Positions 51,403-63,368 are shown, counted from the stretch's first letter. The stretch is 64,000 bases of DNA from Streptomyces fulvoviolaceus (GCF_000718165.1 NZ_JOEY01000011.1:124001-188000); one strand, 5' to 3'. The notes: generated by a model not told the origin, from the letters alone. Numbers and translations: made by a program.

Positions 51403-51811
51403 CGGAAGCGCGCATGCGGTCGATGGCGCGCAGCACCTCGTCGCGGTTCTTGGCGCTCTTGATCCAGGCGGGGAGACGGGCGACGTAGGTCATCTTCCGG
51501 CCGTGCTCGTACCAGGGGTCGCGCTCTCGCAGTGACGCGGCCACGAACCGCCTGAGCAGGTCGAGGTGTTCGAGGTTGTACGCCCACACCACCCCGTGCC
51601 TGGTCTCGGTCCGCAGCCACAGCGTCGGCCGGGAGCACCGGTTCGAGGTCCTGGACAGGCCGCAGGACCGGCAGACCAGGCGAGCCTCCGGCTGCGTCCA
51701 CCGCTCGAAGTGGGCGATCCGGTCGCAGCGCGGGCAGCGGACCAGCACCGAGCCGCTGAAGTCGGAGGCGGCGCGGCCGGGATCGTGGAAACGGACGGGC
51801 GCGGGAGACAT
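51389..51811 (-). CDS. Zinc-ribbon protein of unknown function
   Basis: A 140-aa protein with four Cys in two CxxC pairs (VRCPRCDRIAHF, ~25, and VCRSCGLSR, ~47), a TFIIB/rubredoxin-like zinc ribbon. The rest is basic and rich in aromatic residues (LWLRTETRHGVVWAYNLEHL; ERDPWYEHGRKMTYVARLPA), suggesting nucleic-acid or protein contact. No enzyme motifs are seen. It stands alone between cobK and the exporter gene. The start at 51811 is the first ATG in frame and is not certain. Confidence 0.72.
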   Translation of the reverse strand: MSPAPVRFHDPGRAASDFSGSVLVRCPRCDRIAHFERWTQPEARLVCRSCGLSRTSNRCSRPTLWLRTETRHGVVWAYNLEHLDLLRRFVAASLRERDPWYEHGRKMTYVARLPAWIKSAKNRDEVLRAIDRMRASVTAG

Positions 51812-51854
51812 GCCGCGAGTATGACGACCGCTCGTCGGTCCCGGCACCCGGTTT

Positions 51855-53933
51855 TCAGCTGGCGCTGCTGCCGGCCAACTCCGCCTTCCGCTCCGGCAGT
51901 CCATTGTTCATGTCCTCCACCAGGAGTCGCTTCGCGATCGTGTCCACCGCGGCCCGCAGGTCGGTGCCCGACGGGCGGCCGATGTCCTGCTCCACCCGGT
52001 CCTTCAGCCATGCGCCCCAAGCCTCGCTGATGACCCCGGCCTCGCGCGCGCCTGCTTCGGTGTGGGAGAGGAGGGAGCCGTCGCGGGTCAGGTAGCCCTC
52101 CTCGACCATCCGGTCGAAGACGGGAAACAGGACCTCGGGAGGCAGGTGACGGCGGGCGGCGATCAGACCGAGGCTGGCGTGACCCACCATCCGTGTGTGC
52201 AGTTCCACCTGCATCACGGCCCAGGCCCCGGCGATGTCGAGCCGGGTCTCGGAGCCTTCGACGATCCGGTGGGCGGTGTCCAGGTCCGTGCTGCCGATGA
52301 TCTTCCCCACGGAGGTCTCCAGCACCCGCTGCGAGTCCGCACCGGACGGCTGGCCGAACCCGTCGCCCATGTCGGTGGAGCCGGCCCGCGCGCTGTCGCG
52401 CAGCTGGACCTGTTTGAGGAACAGGGCGACGACGAAGCCCACGGCCGCGACCGGCACGGTCCACAGGAAGACGGTCTGGATCGTGTCGGCGTAGGCGTCG
52501 ATGATCGGGGAGGCGACGGCCGACGGAAGCTTGTGCAGGCCCTCCGGGCTGGTGGCTGCCTTGGTGACGGTGGCCGCGTCGACGCCGCCCACCTGCACCG
52601 CGGAGGCGATCCCCTCCTTGAGGTTCGGCGTCAGGGAGTTGGTGTAGATCGTGCCGAAGACCGCGGTGCCGAAGGAGCTGCCCAGCGTACGGAAGAAGGT
52701 GACGCCGGACGTCGCGGTGCCGAGGTCGGCGTACTCGACGGTGTTCTGCACGGCGATCGTCAGGACCTGCATGCACAGCCCGATACCGGTGCCGAGCACG
52801 AACATGTACAGCGACTCCAGCCAGGCACCGGTCGAGGGCCCCATCAGCGACATCAGGAACAGCCCGACGCCCATCACCAGGGAGCCGACGATCGGGAAGA
52901 ACCGGTACTGCCCGGTCTTGCTGACCACGTTGCCGCTGAAGATCGACGCGATGAGCAGGCCGATCACCATGGGCAGCGTCCGTACGCCGGAGACCGTGGC
53001 CGAGTCGCCGTCGACGTACTGCAGATAGGTCGGCAGGTACGTCATCGCGCCCAGCATCGCGAAACCGACGATGAAGCTGAGGATCGAGCAGACCGTGAAC
53101 ACCGGGTTGGCGAACAGCCGCATCGGCAGCATCGGTTCGGCCGCCCGGGCCTCCACCCAGCAGAACAGGCCGAGGGCGACGGCGCCGCCCACGAACAGGG
53201 CGATGATGACGCCGGAACCCCACGCGTACTCGTTGCCGCCCCAACTGGTCGCCAGGATCAGGGCGCTGGCGCCGACCGCGACGAACGCGATGCCCAGGTA
53301 GTCGATCACCGGCCGGGAGGCCGACTTCACGACGGGGATGGTGCGCGCGGCCGCGATCACCACGACGATCGCGATCGGGACGTTGACGTAGAACGCCCAG
53401 CGCCACGTCAGATGGTCGGTGAACAGGCCGCCGAGCAGCGGTCCGATGACCGTGGCGACTCCGAACACGGCGCCGATGGCGCCCTGGTACTTGCCGCGTT
53501 CCCGCAGCGGGATGACGTCGGCGATCAGCGCCATCGCGGTGACCATGAGACCGCCGGCGCCGACGCCCTGCAGCGCCCGCCAGACGATCAGCAACGTCAT
53601 GTTGTCGGCGAGACCGCACAGGAACGAGCCCGTGATGAACACGATCGCCGAGACCTGGAAGACCACCTTGCGGCCGAACATGTCGCCGAACTTGCCGACG
53701 AGCACCGTGGAGACGGTCTCCGCGAGGAGATAGGAGGTGACCACCCACGACATGTGCTCGGCACCGCCGAGATCGGACACGATCGTCGGCAGCGCCGTGC
53801 CCACGATGGTCTGGTCCAGGGCCGCGAGCAGCATCCCCAACATGATCGTCACGAAGACGACGTTGCGGCGGCGCTTGTCCAGCACGGGCGGCTGGGAGGC
53901 AGCGGGCGGTGCGGTTTCCTCAGCGACTGTCAC
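51855..53933 (-). CDS. MFS multidrug exporter (DHA2/EmrB type) with C-terminal soluble domain
   Basis: A 692-aa protein. Fourteen helices are predicted over residues ~25-535, with the DHA2 motif A ([16 protein letters not shown], ~75), motif C ([16 protein letters not shown], ~155) and opening [20 protein letters not shown]. After the last helix (~535) comes a ~150-residue cytoplasmic domain ([40 protein letters not shown]) that looks like a winged-helix or antiparallel helical module. This tail recurs on some streptomycete exporters; its role is unknown. The GTG start at 53933 is best by family alignment. The substrate is a hydrophobic compound not predictable here. Confidence 0.88.
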   Translation of the reverse strand: MTVAEETAPPAASQPPVLDKRRRNVVFVTIMLGMLLAALDQTIVGTALPTIVSDLGGAEHMSWVVTSYLLAETVSTVLVGKFGDMFGRKVVFQVSAIVFITGSFLCGLADNMTLLIVWRALQGVGAGGLMVTAMALIADVIPLRERGKYQGAIGAVFGVATVIGPLLGGLFTDHLTWRWAFYVNVPIAIVVVIAAARTIPVVKSASRPVIDYLGIAFVAVGASALILATSWGGNEYAWGSGVIIALFVGGAVALGLFCWVEARAAEPMLPMRLFANPVFTVCSILSFIVGFAMLGAMTYLPTYLQYVDGDSATVSGVRTLPMVIGLLIASIFSGNVVSKTGQYRFFPIVGSLVMGVGLFLMSLMGPSTGAWLESLYMFVLGTGIGLCMQVLTIAVQNTVEYADLGTATSGVTFFRTLGSSFGTAVFGTIYTNSLTPNLKEGIASAVQVGGVDAATVTKAATSPEGLHKLPSAVASPIIDAYADTIQTVFLWTVPVAAVGFVVALFLKQVQLRDSARAGSTDMGDGFGQPSGADSQRVLETSVGKIIGSTDLDTAHRIVEGSETRLDIAGAWAVMQVELHTRMVGHASLGLIAARRHLPPEVLFPVFDRMVEEGYLTRDGSLLSHTEAGAREAGVISEAWGAWLKDRVEQDIGRPSGTDLRAAVDTIAKRLLVEDMNNGLPERKAELAGSSAS

Positions 53934-54001
53934 GCGGTCACGATCACCCCGCTGGGCCGAACGTGCACACGGAAGCGGGCCGCTCGGGTGCCCCTGGAGA
54001 C

Positions 54002-54775
54002 CTACTGCCCCTTCGGGTTGCGGCGCAGCAGATATGTGTCCATGATCCAGCCCTTGCGCGCGCGAGCCTCGGCGCGCAGCCGCTCGATGCGGGGCGCCGT
54101 CTCGGCGAGCGGACCGGAGGCGAGGATCTCGTCCGGCGTGCCTATGTAGGCACCCCAGTAGATGTCGATGTCCTGGTCGGCGTACCGGCGGAAGGCCTGG
54201 TGGGCGTCGAGCATCACGACCACGTCGTCCACGCCCTCGGGGAAGCCCTCGGCGAGCCGCCGGCCGGTGGTGATCTGGACGGGGCCGGCGACCCGGTTGA
54301 GGCCGGTGCGGTGCCGGGCGACGAGCGCGGACACGCTGCTGATGCCGGGCACGACGTCGTATGCGAAGGGCACGGTCCCCCGGTCGAGGAGCTCCTCGAG
54401 GACGCCGATGGTGCTGTCGTACAACGCCGGGTCCCCCCACACCAGGAACGCGCCGCTCTCGTCCTCGCCCAGCTCCTCGGCGATCAGCCGCTCGAAGACG
54501 TCGGCGCGGGCGCTGCGCCAGTCCCCGACGGCGGGGGAGTAGGCGGCACCGCCGGCGCCGCGGTCCCGGTCCGGGTCGCGGGCCTCGACCACCCGGTACG
54601 ACCCCTCCGGTATGTGCGCCTCCAGCAGGTCCCGGCGCAACTGCACGAGGTCGCTCTTCACCTCGCCCTTGTCGAGGACGAAGAACACGTCCGTGCTCCG
54701 CAGCGCCCTGACCGCCTGCAGGGTCAGCTGCTCGGGGTCGCCCGCGCCGATACCGATGACATGGATCTCTCGCAC
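54002..54775 (-). CDS. cobF: Precorrin-6A synthase (deacetylating)
   Basis: A 257-aa SAM-dependent tetrapyrrole methylase that methylates C1 of precorrin-5 with loss of acetate in aerobic cobalamin synthesis. Features are [20 protein letters not shown] (GxGxG SAM loop, ~3-22), [20 protein letters not shown] (~104, second SAM loop), [17 protein letters not shown] (~133), and the family-specific late stretch [15 protein letters not shown]. The GTG at 54775 gives the normal family start. It follows DUF309 by 49 bases. Its product is the substrate of CobK, encoded at 50656. Confidence 0.92.
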   Translation of the reverse strand: MREIHVIGIGAGDPEQLTLQAVRALRSTDVFFVLDKGEVKSDLVQLRRDLLEAHIPEGSYRVVEARDPDRDRGAGGAAYSPAVGDWRSARADVFERLIAEELGEDESGAFLVWGDPALYDSTIGVLEELLDRGTVPFAYDVVPGISSVSALVARHRTGLNRVAGPVQITTGRRLAEGFPEGVDDVVVMLDAHQAFRRYADQDIDIYWGAYIGTPDEILASGPLAETAPRIERLRAEARARKGWIMDTYLLRRNPKGQ

Positions 54776-54824
54776 ACCCCGAGTCTGCCGCACACCACTG
54801 ACAGTGCGGCGCGGGCGTCCGGGC

Positions 54825-55337
54825 CTAGCGCAGACGGGGCGCCCGGGCCTGTGCATCGATGATCTCTGAGCCCTCCTCGACGAGGTCGGCGAGCCGTCGG
54901 GCCCAGACCACCACCCCCGCCAGGTCCATCCCGTACGGCCGCGGCTCCCCAGCGGCCGCCACCCACTCCTCGACGGCCCCGGCGCCGCGCCGCAGCAGCC
55001 GGGCCCCGCCCGTGACGTTCCCCCGGGCCGAGTGCGTCAGCCCCACGGCGAGCTGGGCCAGGCCCCGCCACAGGGCCCGCTCCCGCTCGGGGCCCGCCTT
55101 CCAGGCGTCCTCGAACACCTCGTGCGCGTGGAACGGCCGCCCCGCGTCCAGCAACGCCTGGGCCTCGGCGACGGTCTCCTGCGGGGTGCGCACCACGCCC
55201 TCGGGCTGCCGTTCGACGCCGTCCGCGCCGTACGGCAGGGGCCGCCCGAGCCCGTCCCGCGGCCGGGCGTTGCGGGCCCGCCCCTCGTCGTCGCGGTCCC
55301 GTGCGTCTGTCTGTCGTCCAGAGGATGTGCCGCTCAT
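54825..55337 (-). CDS. DUF309 family protein
   Basis: A 170-aa helical protein. The DUF309 hallmark is AQALLDAGRPFHAHEVFEDA (residues ~59-78), followed by ALWRGLAQLAVGLTHSARGN (~93-112), where the HxxEVFE and GLxQ..VG..H positions are conserved. The first ~45 residues are polar, Arg/Asp-rich and probably disordered, so a later start is possible. Family function is unknown. It lies in the same direction as cobF and just downstream of the tRNA-Pro in the opposite direction. Confidence 0.85.
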   Translation of the reverse strand: MSGTSSGRQTDARDRDDEGRARNARPRDGLGRPLPYGADGVERQPEGVVRTPQETVAEAQALLDAGRPFHAHEVFEDAWKAGPERERALWRGLAQLAVGLTHSARGNVTGGARLLRRGAGAVEEWVAAAGEPRPYGMDLAGVVVWARRLADLVEEGSEIIDAQARAPRLR

Positions 55338-55437
55338 ACGTCGATTGTCGCGCGCCCGGCGCCCGCTTCGGCCCGGCCCCCGACGTGGGGTAAAGTGCTG
55401 TTCGCGCTTTCCCGCGGTTCACCGCGGATCGGCGCAC

Positions 55438-55511
<74 letters not shown>

Positions 55512-55514
55512 CAG

Positions 55515-55560
55515 TGCGAAGGGTCTTCGCGGGCGAGAGCCTGTGAGGGCCCTTTTCGCA
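55515..55560 (+). terminator. Hairpin downstream of tRNA-Pro
   Basis: TGCGAAGGG (55515-55523) can pair with CCCTTTTCGCA (55550-55560), six plus three base pairs with a two-base bulge, starting 4 bases after the tRNA. It likely ends or processes the tRNA transcript. The rest of the gap to the ATPase gene (55561-55867) holds one ECF-type promoter and no convincing gene. Confidence 0.4.
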
Positions 55561-55668
55561 TGGGTCGCCTCCGGCTTCGAGGGCTGCGCCGACCTGGCCC
55601 TCGCCCCTCCGCAGCGGACGTGCGCGCGCTCGGGGTCCCGGGCAGCACGCCGGCCCTGCGGCCCTGCG

Positions 55669-55695
55669 TGTCACAGCCACCCCTCATGCCCGGTC
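55669..55695 (+). promoter_or_regulatory. ECF41-type promoter upstream of the P-type ATPase
   Basis: TGTCACA (55669-55675), 16 bases, then GGTC (55692-55695). It matches the ECF41 signature TGTCACA-N16-CGTC except for the first base of the -10 element. The wider stretch GCCCTGCGTGTCACA recurs at the window's right end (63950-63964), with most of the spacer conserved (CCTCATGC). The start codon of the ATPase lies 172 bases downstream. Confidence 0.7.
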
Positions 55696-55867
55696 ATACG
55701 GGAGGAGCGCGTGCTCGTCGAGGTGAGTGCCGACGCACAGTTCGTCGCGACCGAGCCCCGCGGCTGTGCGGCTTCAAGGGTCTGCCGCTGGGCTTGCCCG
55801 GCCAGGCCGTCCTGCATCACGCGAGCTGGGCCGTCGTGATGGTCGGCTCCGGAAAGGAAATGAAGCG

Positions 55868-58630
<2,763 letters not shown>

Positions 58631-58669
58631 CTCGTCTATGTGACTGACGAACGAGGAACAGAGGGAATC

Positions 58670-60025
58670 ATGCGTGAGATCCTGATCGTCGGTGGTGGCT
58701 ACGCGGGCTTCTACACCGCGTGGGGCCTGGAGAAGTCGTTGCGGGCCGGCGAGGCGAGGGTGACGGTTGTCGACCCGCGCCCGTACATGACGTACCAACC
58801 CTTCCTGCCGGAGGTGACGGCCGGTTCGGTCGAGGCACGCCACGCCGCTGTGTCGTTGCGGCGGCACCTGCACAGGACCCGGCTGGTCGCGGGGAGTGTG
58901 ACGGAAATCCGGCACGCGGACCGGGCGGTCACGGTCCGGCCGGTGGACGGCGGCGACTACGAGCTGCGCTACGACATCCTCGTCGTCACCGCCGGCGCTG
59001 TGACGCGTACCTTCCCCATCCCCGGTCTGGCACAGCGGGCCATCGGTCTGAAGCACGTGGAGGAGGCGGTGGCCATCCGCGACCGGCTCCTGACCGCGTT
59101 CGACCAGGCCGCGACACTGCCGCCCGGCGGCGAGCGCCGAAAGCTGCTCACCGTCACCTTCGTGGGCGGCGGATTCTCCGGAGTCGAGGGCTTCGGTGAA
59201 CTGCTGTCACTGGCGACCGCGATGCTCAAGTTCTACCCGGAGTTGAGCCCGGAGGACCTGTCCTTCCATCTGGTCGAGGCCCGGGACCACATTCTGCCCG
59301 AGGTGAGCGACCGGCCGGGGGAGTGGGTGGTGCGCTCCTTGGAACGCCGAGGAGCGCACGTGCACCTCAACACACAACTCGTCTCCGCCGCGGACGGGCA
59401 CATCGTGCTCTCCAGCGGAGAGGAGTTCGATTCGGAGCTGATCGTCTGGACGGCCGGCAACGCCTCGAACCCGGTCGTGCACAACCACACGGACCTGCCG
59501 GTCGACGAGCGGGGTCTGCTCGTGGTCCGGCCCGATCTTCGCGTGGGTACCGACAGCGAGCCGATGGCGGATGTGTGGGCGGCGGGTGACGACGCGGCCG
59601 TTCCCGACCTGGCGCTGGCGACACCGGGGGCGCGGACGGTGCCGAACGCCCAGCACGCCGTGCGGCAGGGCAAGCGCCTCGCCAAGAACATCGCGGCCCA
59701 CCTGCACGGGGGCAGAATCCGAGACTATCGCCACGGCAGCCTGGGAGTGGTGGCGACGCTGGGGCTCGGTCGCGGCATCTTCCAGTACAGGAGCATCGTC
59801 ATCAAGGGACTTCCCGCCTGGCTGATGCATCGGGGCTATCACGTGCTGGCGGTGCCCACCTGGGAGCGCAAGGTCCGCGTTCTCACCGTCTGGCTCACCG
59901 CGGCACTGTTCGGTCGGGACCTCGTCTCCCTGGCCTCCGTTCAGCGCCCACGGGAAGCGTTCGTCACGAGCGGCAATCCGCCGAGCTCGGGGGAGAGCCG
60001 GACGAGCGAGGCGACAGCCGCATGA
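58670..60025 (+). CDS. Type II NADH dehydrogenase-like FAD oxidoreductase
   Basis: A 451-aa flavoprotein of the NDH-2 family, which passes electrons from NAD(P)H to quinone without proton pumping. The FAD motif is LIVGGGYAGFYTAWGLE (~4-20), then PRPYMTYQPFLPEVTAG (the Y-x-PFLPE flavin loop), the NADH motif TVTFVGGGFSGVEGFGEL (~162), and VWAAGDDAAVPDLA (~302, FAD-binding). A C-terminal amphipathic/hydrophobic stretch (VRVLTVWLTAALFGRDLVSL) would attach it to the membrane. ATG 58670 follows GAGGGAA. It overlaps the next gene by ATGA. Confidence 0.9.
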   Translation: MREILIVGGGYAGFYTAWGLEKSLRAGEARVTVVDPRPYMTYQPFLPEVTAGSVEARHAAVSLRRHLHRTRLVAGSVTEIRHADRAVTVRPVDGGDYELRYDILVVTAGAVTRTFPIPGLAQRAIGLKHVEEAVAIRDRLLTAFDQAATLPPGGERRKLLTVTFVGGGFSGVEGFGELLSLATAMLKFYPELSPEDLSFHLVEARDHILPEVSDRPGEWVVRSLERRGAHVHLNTQLVSAADGHIVLSSGEEFDSELIVWTAGNASNPVVHNHTDLPVDERGLLVVRPDLRVGTDSEPMADVWAAGDDAAVPDLALATPGARTVPNAQHAVRQGKRLAKNIAAHLHGGRIRDYRHGSLGVVATLGLGRGIFQYRSIVIKGLPAWLMHRGYHVLAVPTWERKVRVLTVWLTAALFGRDLVSLASVQRPREAFVTSGNPPSSGESRTSEATAA

Positions 60026-60420
60026 GCATGCGGTACGTCGCACGGTTCAGCGCGCCGGGATCCGCCTGGAGGGACGCCATGGACGAGAGTGAAGAGGCCG
60101 AACGCGGTCTGACCGACATCGAGACATTCCTGTACCGGGAAGCTCATCTGCGAGCAGCGCACCGGCGCGTTGCGGATTTCACCGCACGGGAGCCGGGGCT
60201 GACCCAGGAGCAGAAGACTGACATCGAGCGGTGGTATCTCGAGGAGCAGGCATACGTTGCGCGCATGGTGACGGAACACACCGCTGACAGCATCAGTGAG
60301 GTGGAGGAGCAGCATCGCCTCCGCCTCGGGCGATGGCTGCGCGGCACGCTGACCGCGATGACCCTGATCACCGTGGTGATGATCGGGCTGTGTGTCGTGA
60401 TCCTGGAATCGTCGCGCTGA
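60022..60420 (+). CDS. Small tail-anchored membrane protein
   Basis: A 132-aa protein. The first ~100 residues are charged and helical (VADFTAREPGLTQEQKTDIE; ERWYLEEQAYVARMVTEHTA), and the last ~25 form one membrane helix (TAMTLITVVMIGLCVVILES), so it is a C-terminally anchored cytoplasmic protein. It overlaps the NDH-2 gene by ATGA and should be made with it. An in-frame ATG at 60079 (AMDESEEAERGL) may be the true start, since the first 20 residues look like run-through. No known family was recognised; an accessory role for the dehydrogenase or pump is inference. Confidence 0.7.
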   Translation: MSMRYVARFSAPGSAWRDAMDESEEAERGLTDIETFLYREAHLRAAHRRVADFTAREPGLTQEQKTDIERWYLEEQAYVARMVTEHTADSISEVEEQHRLRLGRWLRGTLTAMTLITVVMIGLCVVILESSR

Positions 60421-60428
60421 ACCACCGT

Positions 60429-60923
60429 CTAGGAACGCTTGGCGCGGTAGAGGCCCCGACCGGCACGCTGGACGCGGGAAGCACCGACCAGGCGGTCGAG
60501 GGTGCTGCGGACAGCGTTGATGCTTCCGCTGTCGGTGTCACGGCCGAGAGCCGCGGCGACATCGCGGGCCCGCACGTCGACATCGCCGATGCCGGCGAAG
60601 TACTCCATGATCTGCTCGGTCAGCATTCCGTACGACTTCTGCCCGTCCACGTCGGTGTCGAGGGCAACAGGATGTCCGGCGTCCTTGCCGCTTTTCGGCT
60701 GACGAGGCTGTGGAGCGGCCTTCGTTGTGGTGTCCGCGGGTTCGGCGGCCGAGCTGACCATCAGGGGTTCAAGGGCGCTGAGGGCCCGCTGCACCGAGCC
60801 GAGATGAGCCACGACCGCGGCCAGTTCCCTTTCCAGCGCCTGTTTCTGGATCTGCAGGCGGGCCAGGTCCTCCTGAAGGCTCTCAGCGGTGATCTCAATG
60901 CTGTGCGCTGTTACAGAGACCAT
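60429..60923 (-). CDS. Coiled-coil protein with C-terminal winged-helix-like domain
   Basis: A 164-aa protein. Residues ~12-55 form a coiled coil (EDLARLQIQKQALERELAAV), a Pro/Thr/Lys-rich linker follows, and ~95-160 resembles a winged helix (MLTEQIMEYFAGIGDVDVRA; INAVRSTLDRLVGASRVQRA; GRGLYRAK as wing). It could be a small dimeric DNA-binding protein. It converges on the tail-anchored gene and is divergent from the first ECF sigma gene. A possible vegetative-type promoter lies just upstream. Family not recognised. Confidence 0.65.
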   Translation of the reverse strand: MVSVTAHSIEITAESLQEDLARLQIQKQALERELAAVVAHLGSVQRALSALEPLMVSSAAEPADTTTKAAPQPRQPKSGKDAGHPVALDTDVDGQKSYGMLTEQIMEYFAGIGDVDVRARDVAAALGRDTDSGSINAVRSTLDRLVGASRVQRAGRGLYRAKRS

Positions 60924-60960
60924 GTGTTCCTCTCATCCAACGCGGGAATGCCCCTCAGCC

Positions 60961-60992
60961 ATCATATGCAGTGACTCATTCCCACTTGTCAA
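60961..60992 (-). promoter_or_regulatory. Possible vegetative promoter for the coiled-coil gene
   Basis: On the minus strand TTGACA (60992-60987) is followed 18 bases later by CATATGAT (60968-60961), close to sigma70-type -35 and -10 boxes though with long spacing. It would start transcription about 30 bases before the gene at 60923. The rest of the 347-base gap 60924-61270 holds the ECF41-type promoter at 61106 and no gene. Confidence 0.35.
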
Positions 60993-61105
60993 TCAACAAC
61001 GTGTCAAAGCCCTGGTGCCATCGTTGGTAACGACTCCACGGGCCGTGTGTCGGCCGGGCGCCAGTCGTCCTGGAGACGGCCGGCAACAACCTGCTGCCCC
61101 AGCAC

Positions 61106-61132
61106 TGTCACAGAAACGATTCCTGCCCGGTC
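61106..61132 (+). promoter_or_regulatory. ECF41-type promoter upstream of the first ECF sigma gene
   Basis: TGTCACA (61106-61112), 16 bases, GGTC (61129-61132). It shares the TGCCCGGTC spacer end and -10 with two other copies (55692, 63579). It lies 138 bases upstream of the sigma gene start, as expected for autoregulation of an ECF sigma factor. Confidence 0.7.
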
Positions 61133-61270
61133 TAGTGGAGCAGATGCGATTGGAGCAGTCGTGACTCTCAGCAGCAGTCCCCACAGCACCTCGAGAAGCC
61201 GTGACCACCCGGTCGCCGCGTGCTCGCGCTCCTAGACAACTGCAACCGGAGGAACGGAGTCCGCTGGATC

Positions 61271-62203
61271 ATGGTTCTCGAACCGTCCCCCACGACAAGT
61301 GACCTCGAAGAGGCTGTTTCTGTCTTTGTGCAGTACCGGAACCGTCTCTTCGGAATCGCCTACCGGGTGCTCGGCAGCGCGGTCGAGGCCGAAGACGTGG
61401 TCCAGGAAGTATGGGTGCGCTGGCAGAACACCGACCGATCCGTGGTGGTCAGCCCGGTCGCCTTCCTCTCGAGCACGACGACCCGCCTGGCCATCAACGT
61501 CGCGCAGTCCGCGCGTGTGCGTCGGGAAACCTACATAGGACCGTGGCTGCCCGAACCCGTCGACACGAGCTCGGACCCGGAGATGGGAGCGCAGCGTGCC
61601 GAGGCTCTCGAACTGGCGCTGCTGTTGGTGCTGGAGAAGCTGAGCCCCACTGAACGCGCCGCATACGTACTGCGCGAGGCGTTCGACTACGCCTATCCCG
61701 AGATCGCCGAGATCCTTCGACTCAGCCTCGTGAACGTGCGGAAGATCGTAAGTCGTGCTCGCAAGCATCTGTCGGAAGAGCAGCGGGAGAGCGTGGACAC
61801 GGCGGAGCACCGACGCCTTCTCAGTGCTTTCGTGGCAGCAGCTCAAACAGGGGATGTGGCTTCCCTGGAGGCCCTTCTCACCCCCGATACCGTCAGTCTG
61901 TCCGACGGCAACGGCATGCGGGGCTGCGCTCGCATCCCTGTGCTGGGTCGTGCGCGGGTGGCCAAGATGGTGACCTATCCGAAGCTCTGGCGGGAAGCGG
62001 AGCCCAGGTTGGTCGACGCCAACGGTTCTACGGGTGTGATGGTCTACCGAGGTGGCCAACCCATCGCGTTCATGACGATGGCCGCATCGAGGGAAGGCAT
62101 CCACCAGTTGATGTGGGTGTTCAGCCCGATCAAGATCGCCGCGTTCCTTGGTTCGCGTTCCCGCTTCGCAACCGCCGGTGGCCCTGCGTCGGGTGGTGTG
62201 TGA
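61271..62203 (+). CDS. ECF sigma factor, ECF41 type, with SnoaL-like C-terminal domain
   Basis: A 310-aa sigma factor. Region 2 is at ~15-85 (YRNRLFGIAYRVLGSAVEAE; DVVQEVWVRW) and region 4 at ~115-170 (LSPTERAAYVLREAFDYAYP; EIAEILRLSLVNVRKIVSRA). The region 2-4 linker has WLPEP at 92-96, an ECF41 hallmark. Residues ~180-295 are a SnoaL/NTF2-like tail, which in ECF41 proteins controls activity in place of a separate anti-sigma factor. The usual DGGGK and NPDKL motifs are altered here to DGNGM (212-216) and FSPIKI (284-289), suggesting different control. The ATG at 61271 was chosen by family start; GGAGGAAC lies rather far upstream. Confidence 0.9.
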   Translation: MVLEPSPTTSDLEEAVSVFVQYRNRLFGIAYRVLGSAVEAEDVVQEVWVRWQNTDRSVVVSPVAFLSSTTTRLAINVAQSARVRRETYIGPWLPEPVDTSSDPEMGAQRAEALELALLLVLEKLSPTERAAYVLREAFDYAYPEIAEILRLSLVNVRKIVSRARKHLSEEQRESVDTAEHRRLLSAFVAAAQTGDVASLEALLTPDTVSLSDGNGMRGCARIPVLGRARVAKMVTYPKLWREAEPRLVDANGSTGVMVYRGGQPIAFMTMAASREGIHQLMWVFSPIKIAAFLGSRSRFATAGGPASGGV

Positions 62204-62256
62204 GGGGGCAGCCACGCGCGTGCTCGGGAGGCTCCCCCTCTCCCAGGGCCGTACGG

Positions 62257-63138
62257 TCAAGCGGGGGTGGGTGGTTGGTTCCAGGAACGGAGTTTGTCGG
62301 GGTTGAGCACGACCCAGACCTGTGCGACGTGGTGGTCGGCGATGTCGAGGCTGATGACGGCGGCGACTTGGTGGTGGTAGCGGGCGACGAGGCCGGTGGT
62401 GCCGTTGACGTCGTGAGTGGTCAATATGGTGTGCCGGCGGTGGGCCAGGAGTGTCAGCAGGCTGTGGGCGACCGGCCGGTTGCCGTGGACGGGCCTGGCC
62501 AGTGCCCGCACCTTGCCGCCGCCGTCGAAGAACGCGGTGGCGTCCGGGCACAGCAGCGATGCCAGCGCATCGGCGTCCTCACTCACACAGGCTTGGCGGA
62601 CGGCGTGGGCGAGGGCGTCCTGCTCTGCCGGTGTCGTGGGACGTGAGCGCCGTAGCCGCAGACTGTGGCGGGCCCGGTCGGCGAGTTCGGCGCACTCCGG
62701 CGCGCTACGTCCGACGATGTCGGCGACCGCGTCGGGGGGCATCCCGAACACGTCATTGAGCACGAACGCCGCCCGCTCGGCCGGCGACAGCAAGTCCAGC
62801 GCCTGCAGCAGAACCTGACCGGCCTCCTCCTCCAGCTTCTCCTGAGCCTCCTCGGCCTCTGCCGCCTGCGTGCGGTGCCCGTCCCTCTGACCGGCTGTGC
62901 CCCGGCCGGGGAGGGAGAGTCGGCCCAGACAGATCCCGCCCGCGGTCTTCGCAAGCCAGGACCGTGGCGCCGTGATCTGACGGCGGGCAGCGTCGGAAAG
63001 CCCGTACCACCGGCGGTAGGCCTCGTCGACAACGCGCTCCGCGTCACCGGGACTGCCCAGCATCCAATAGGCGACATCCAGCAGATACCGACGCTCGTCA
63101 AGCAATTCCGCGATCGGCACCGCGTCAGCATGGTCCAT
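62257..63138 (-). CDS. ECF sigma factor, ECF41-like, with SnoaL-like C-terminal domain
   Basis: A 293-aa sigma factor convergent with the first one. Region 2 is at ~10-75 (YLLDVAYWMLGSPGDAERVV; DEAYRRWYGL) and region 4 at ~112-165 (LSPAERAAFVLNDVFGMPPD). The C-terminal domain (~170-290) carries both canonical ECF41 tail motifs: DGGGK (205-209) and NPDKL (279-283). The WLPEP linker motif is missing; that segment is instead an acidic coiled stretch (QAAEAEEAQEKLEEEAGQ). So the two neighbouring sigma genes each keep a different subset of ECF41 hallmarks. An ECF41-type promoter lies ~200 bases upstream on its own strand. Confidence 0.9.
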   Translation of the reverse strand: MDHADAVPIAELLDERRYLLDVAYWMLGSPGDAERVVDEAYRRWYGLSDAARRQITAPRSWLAKTAGGICLGRLSLPGRGTAGQRDGHRTQAAEAEEAQEKLEEEAGQVLLQALDLLSPAERAAFVLNDVFGMPPDAVADIVGRSAPECAELADRARHSLRLRRSRPTTPAEQDALAHAVRQACVSEDADALASLLCPDATAFFDGGGKVRALARPVHGNRPVAHSLLTLLAHRRHTILTTHDVNGTTGLVARYHHQVAAVISLDIADHHVAQVWVVLNPDKLRSWNQPPTPA

Positions 63139-63341
63139 ACAACAACCTCTCTCTCACACGGCACCACGCAGAGCGGCCGCCGCATCAACCCCGTCGACGT
63201 TCAGGAGGGCTTCAGCGGTATCGGCATCCCGACGGCAGGGTGGCCCTGGGCACGCCCCTGTGCCCGGAAAGAGGCCGCAGTGGCCGATGGCTGAGTCCTC
63301 GTGCACGACACACCTCCTTCATTTCTCGGCTCAATCCGTTA

Positions 63342-63368
63342 GACCGAACACGCACGGATCTTGTGACA
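63342..63368 (-). promoter_or_regulatory. ECF41-type promoter facing the second ECF sigma gene
   Basis: On the minus strand TGTCACA (63368-63362), 16 bases, then GGTC (63345-63342) and TAACGG. It faces the sigma gene starting at 63138. The 508-base gap 63139-63646 holds this site, the whiB promoter at 63556 and no convincing gene. Confidence 0.65.

Noticed and set aside
52062..54149. A 695-codon plus-strand frame opposite the MFS exporter
   Set aside because: It is composed of His/Asp/Arg-rich mirror sequence; the exporter on the other strand has clear helices and motifs.
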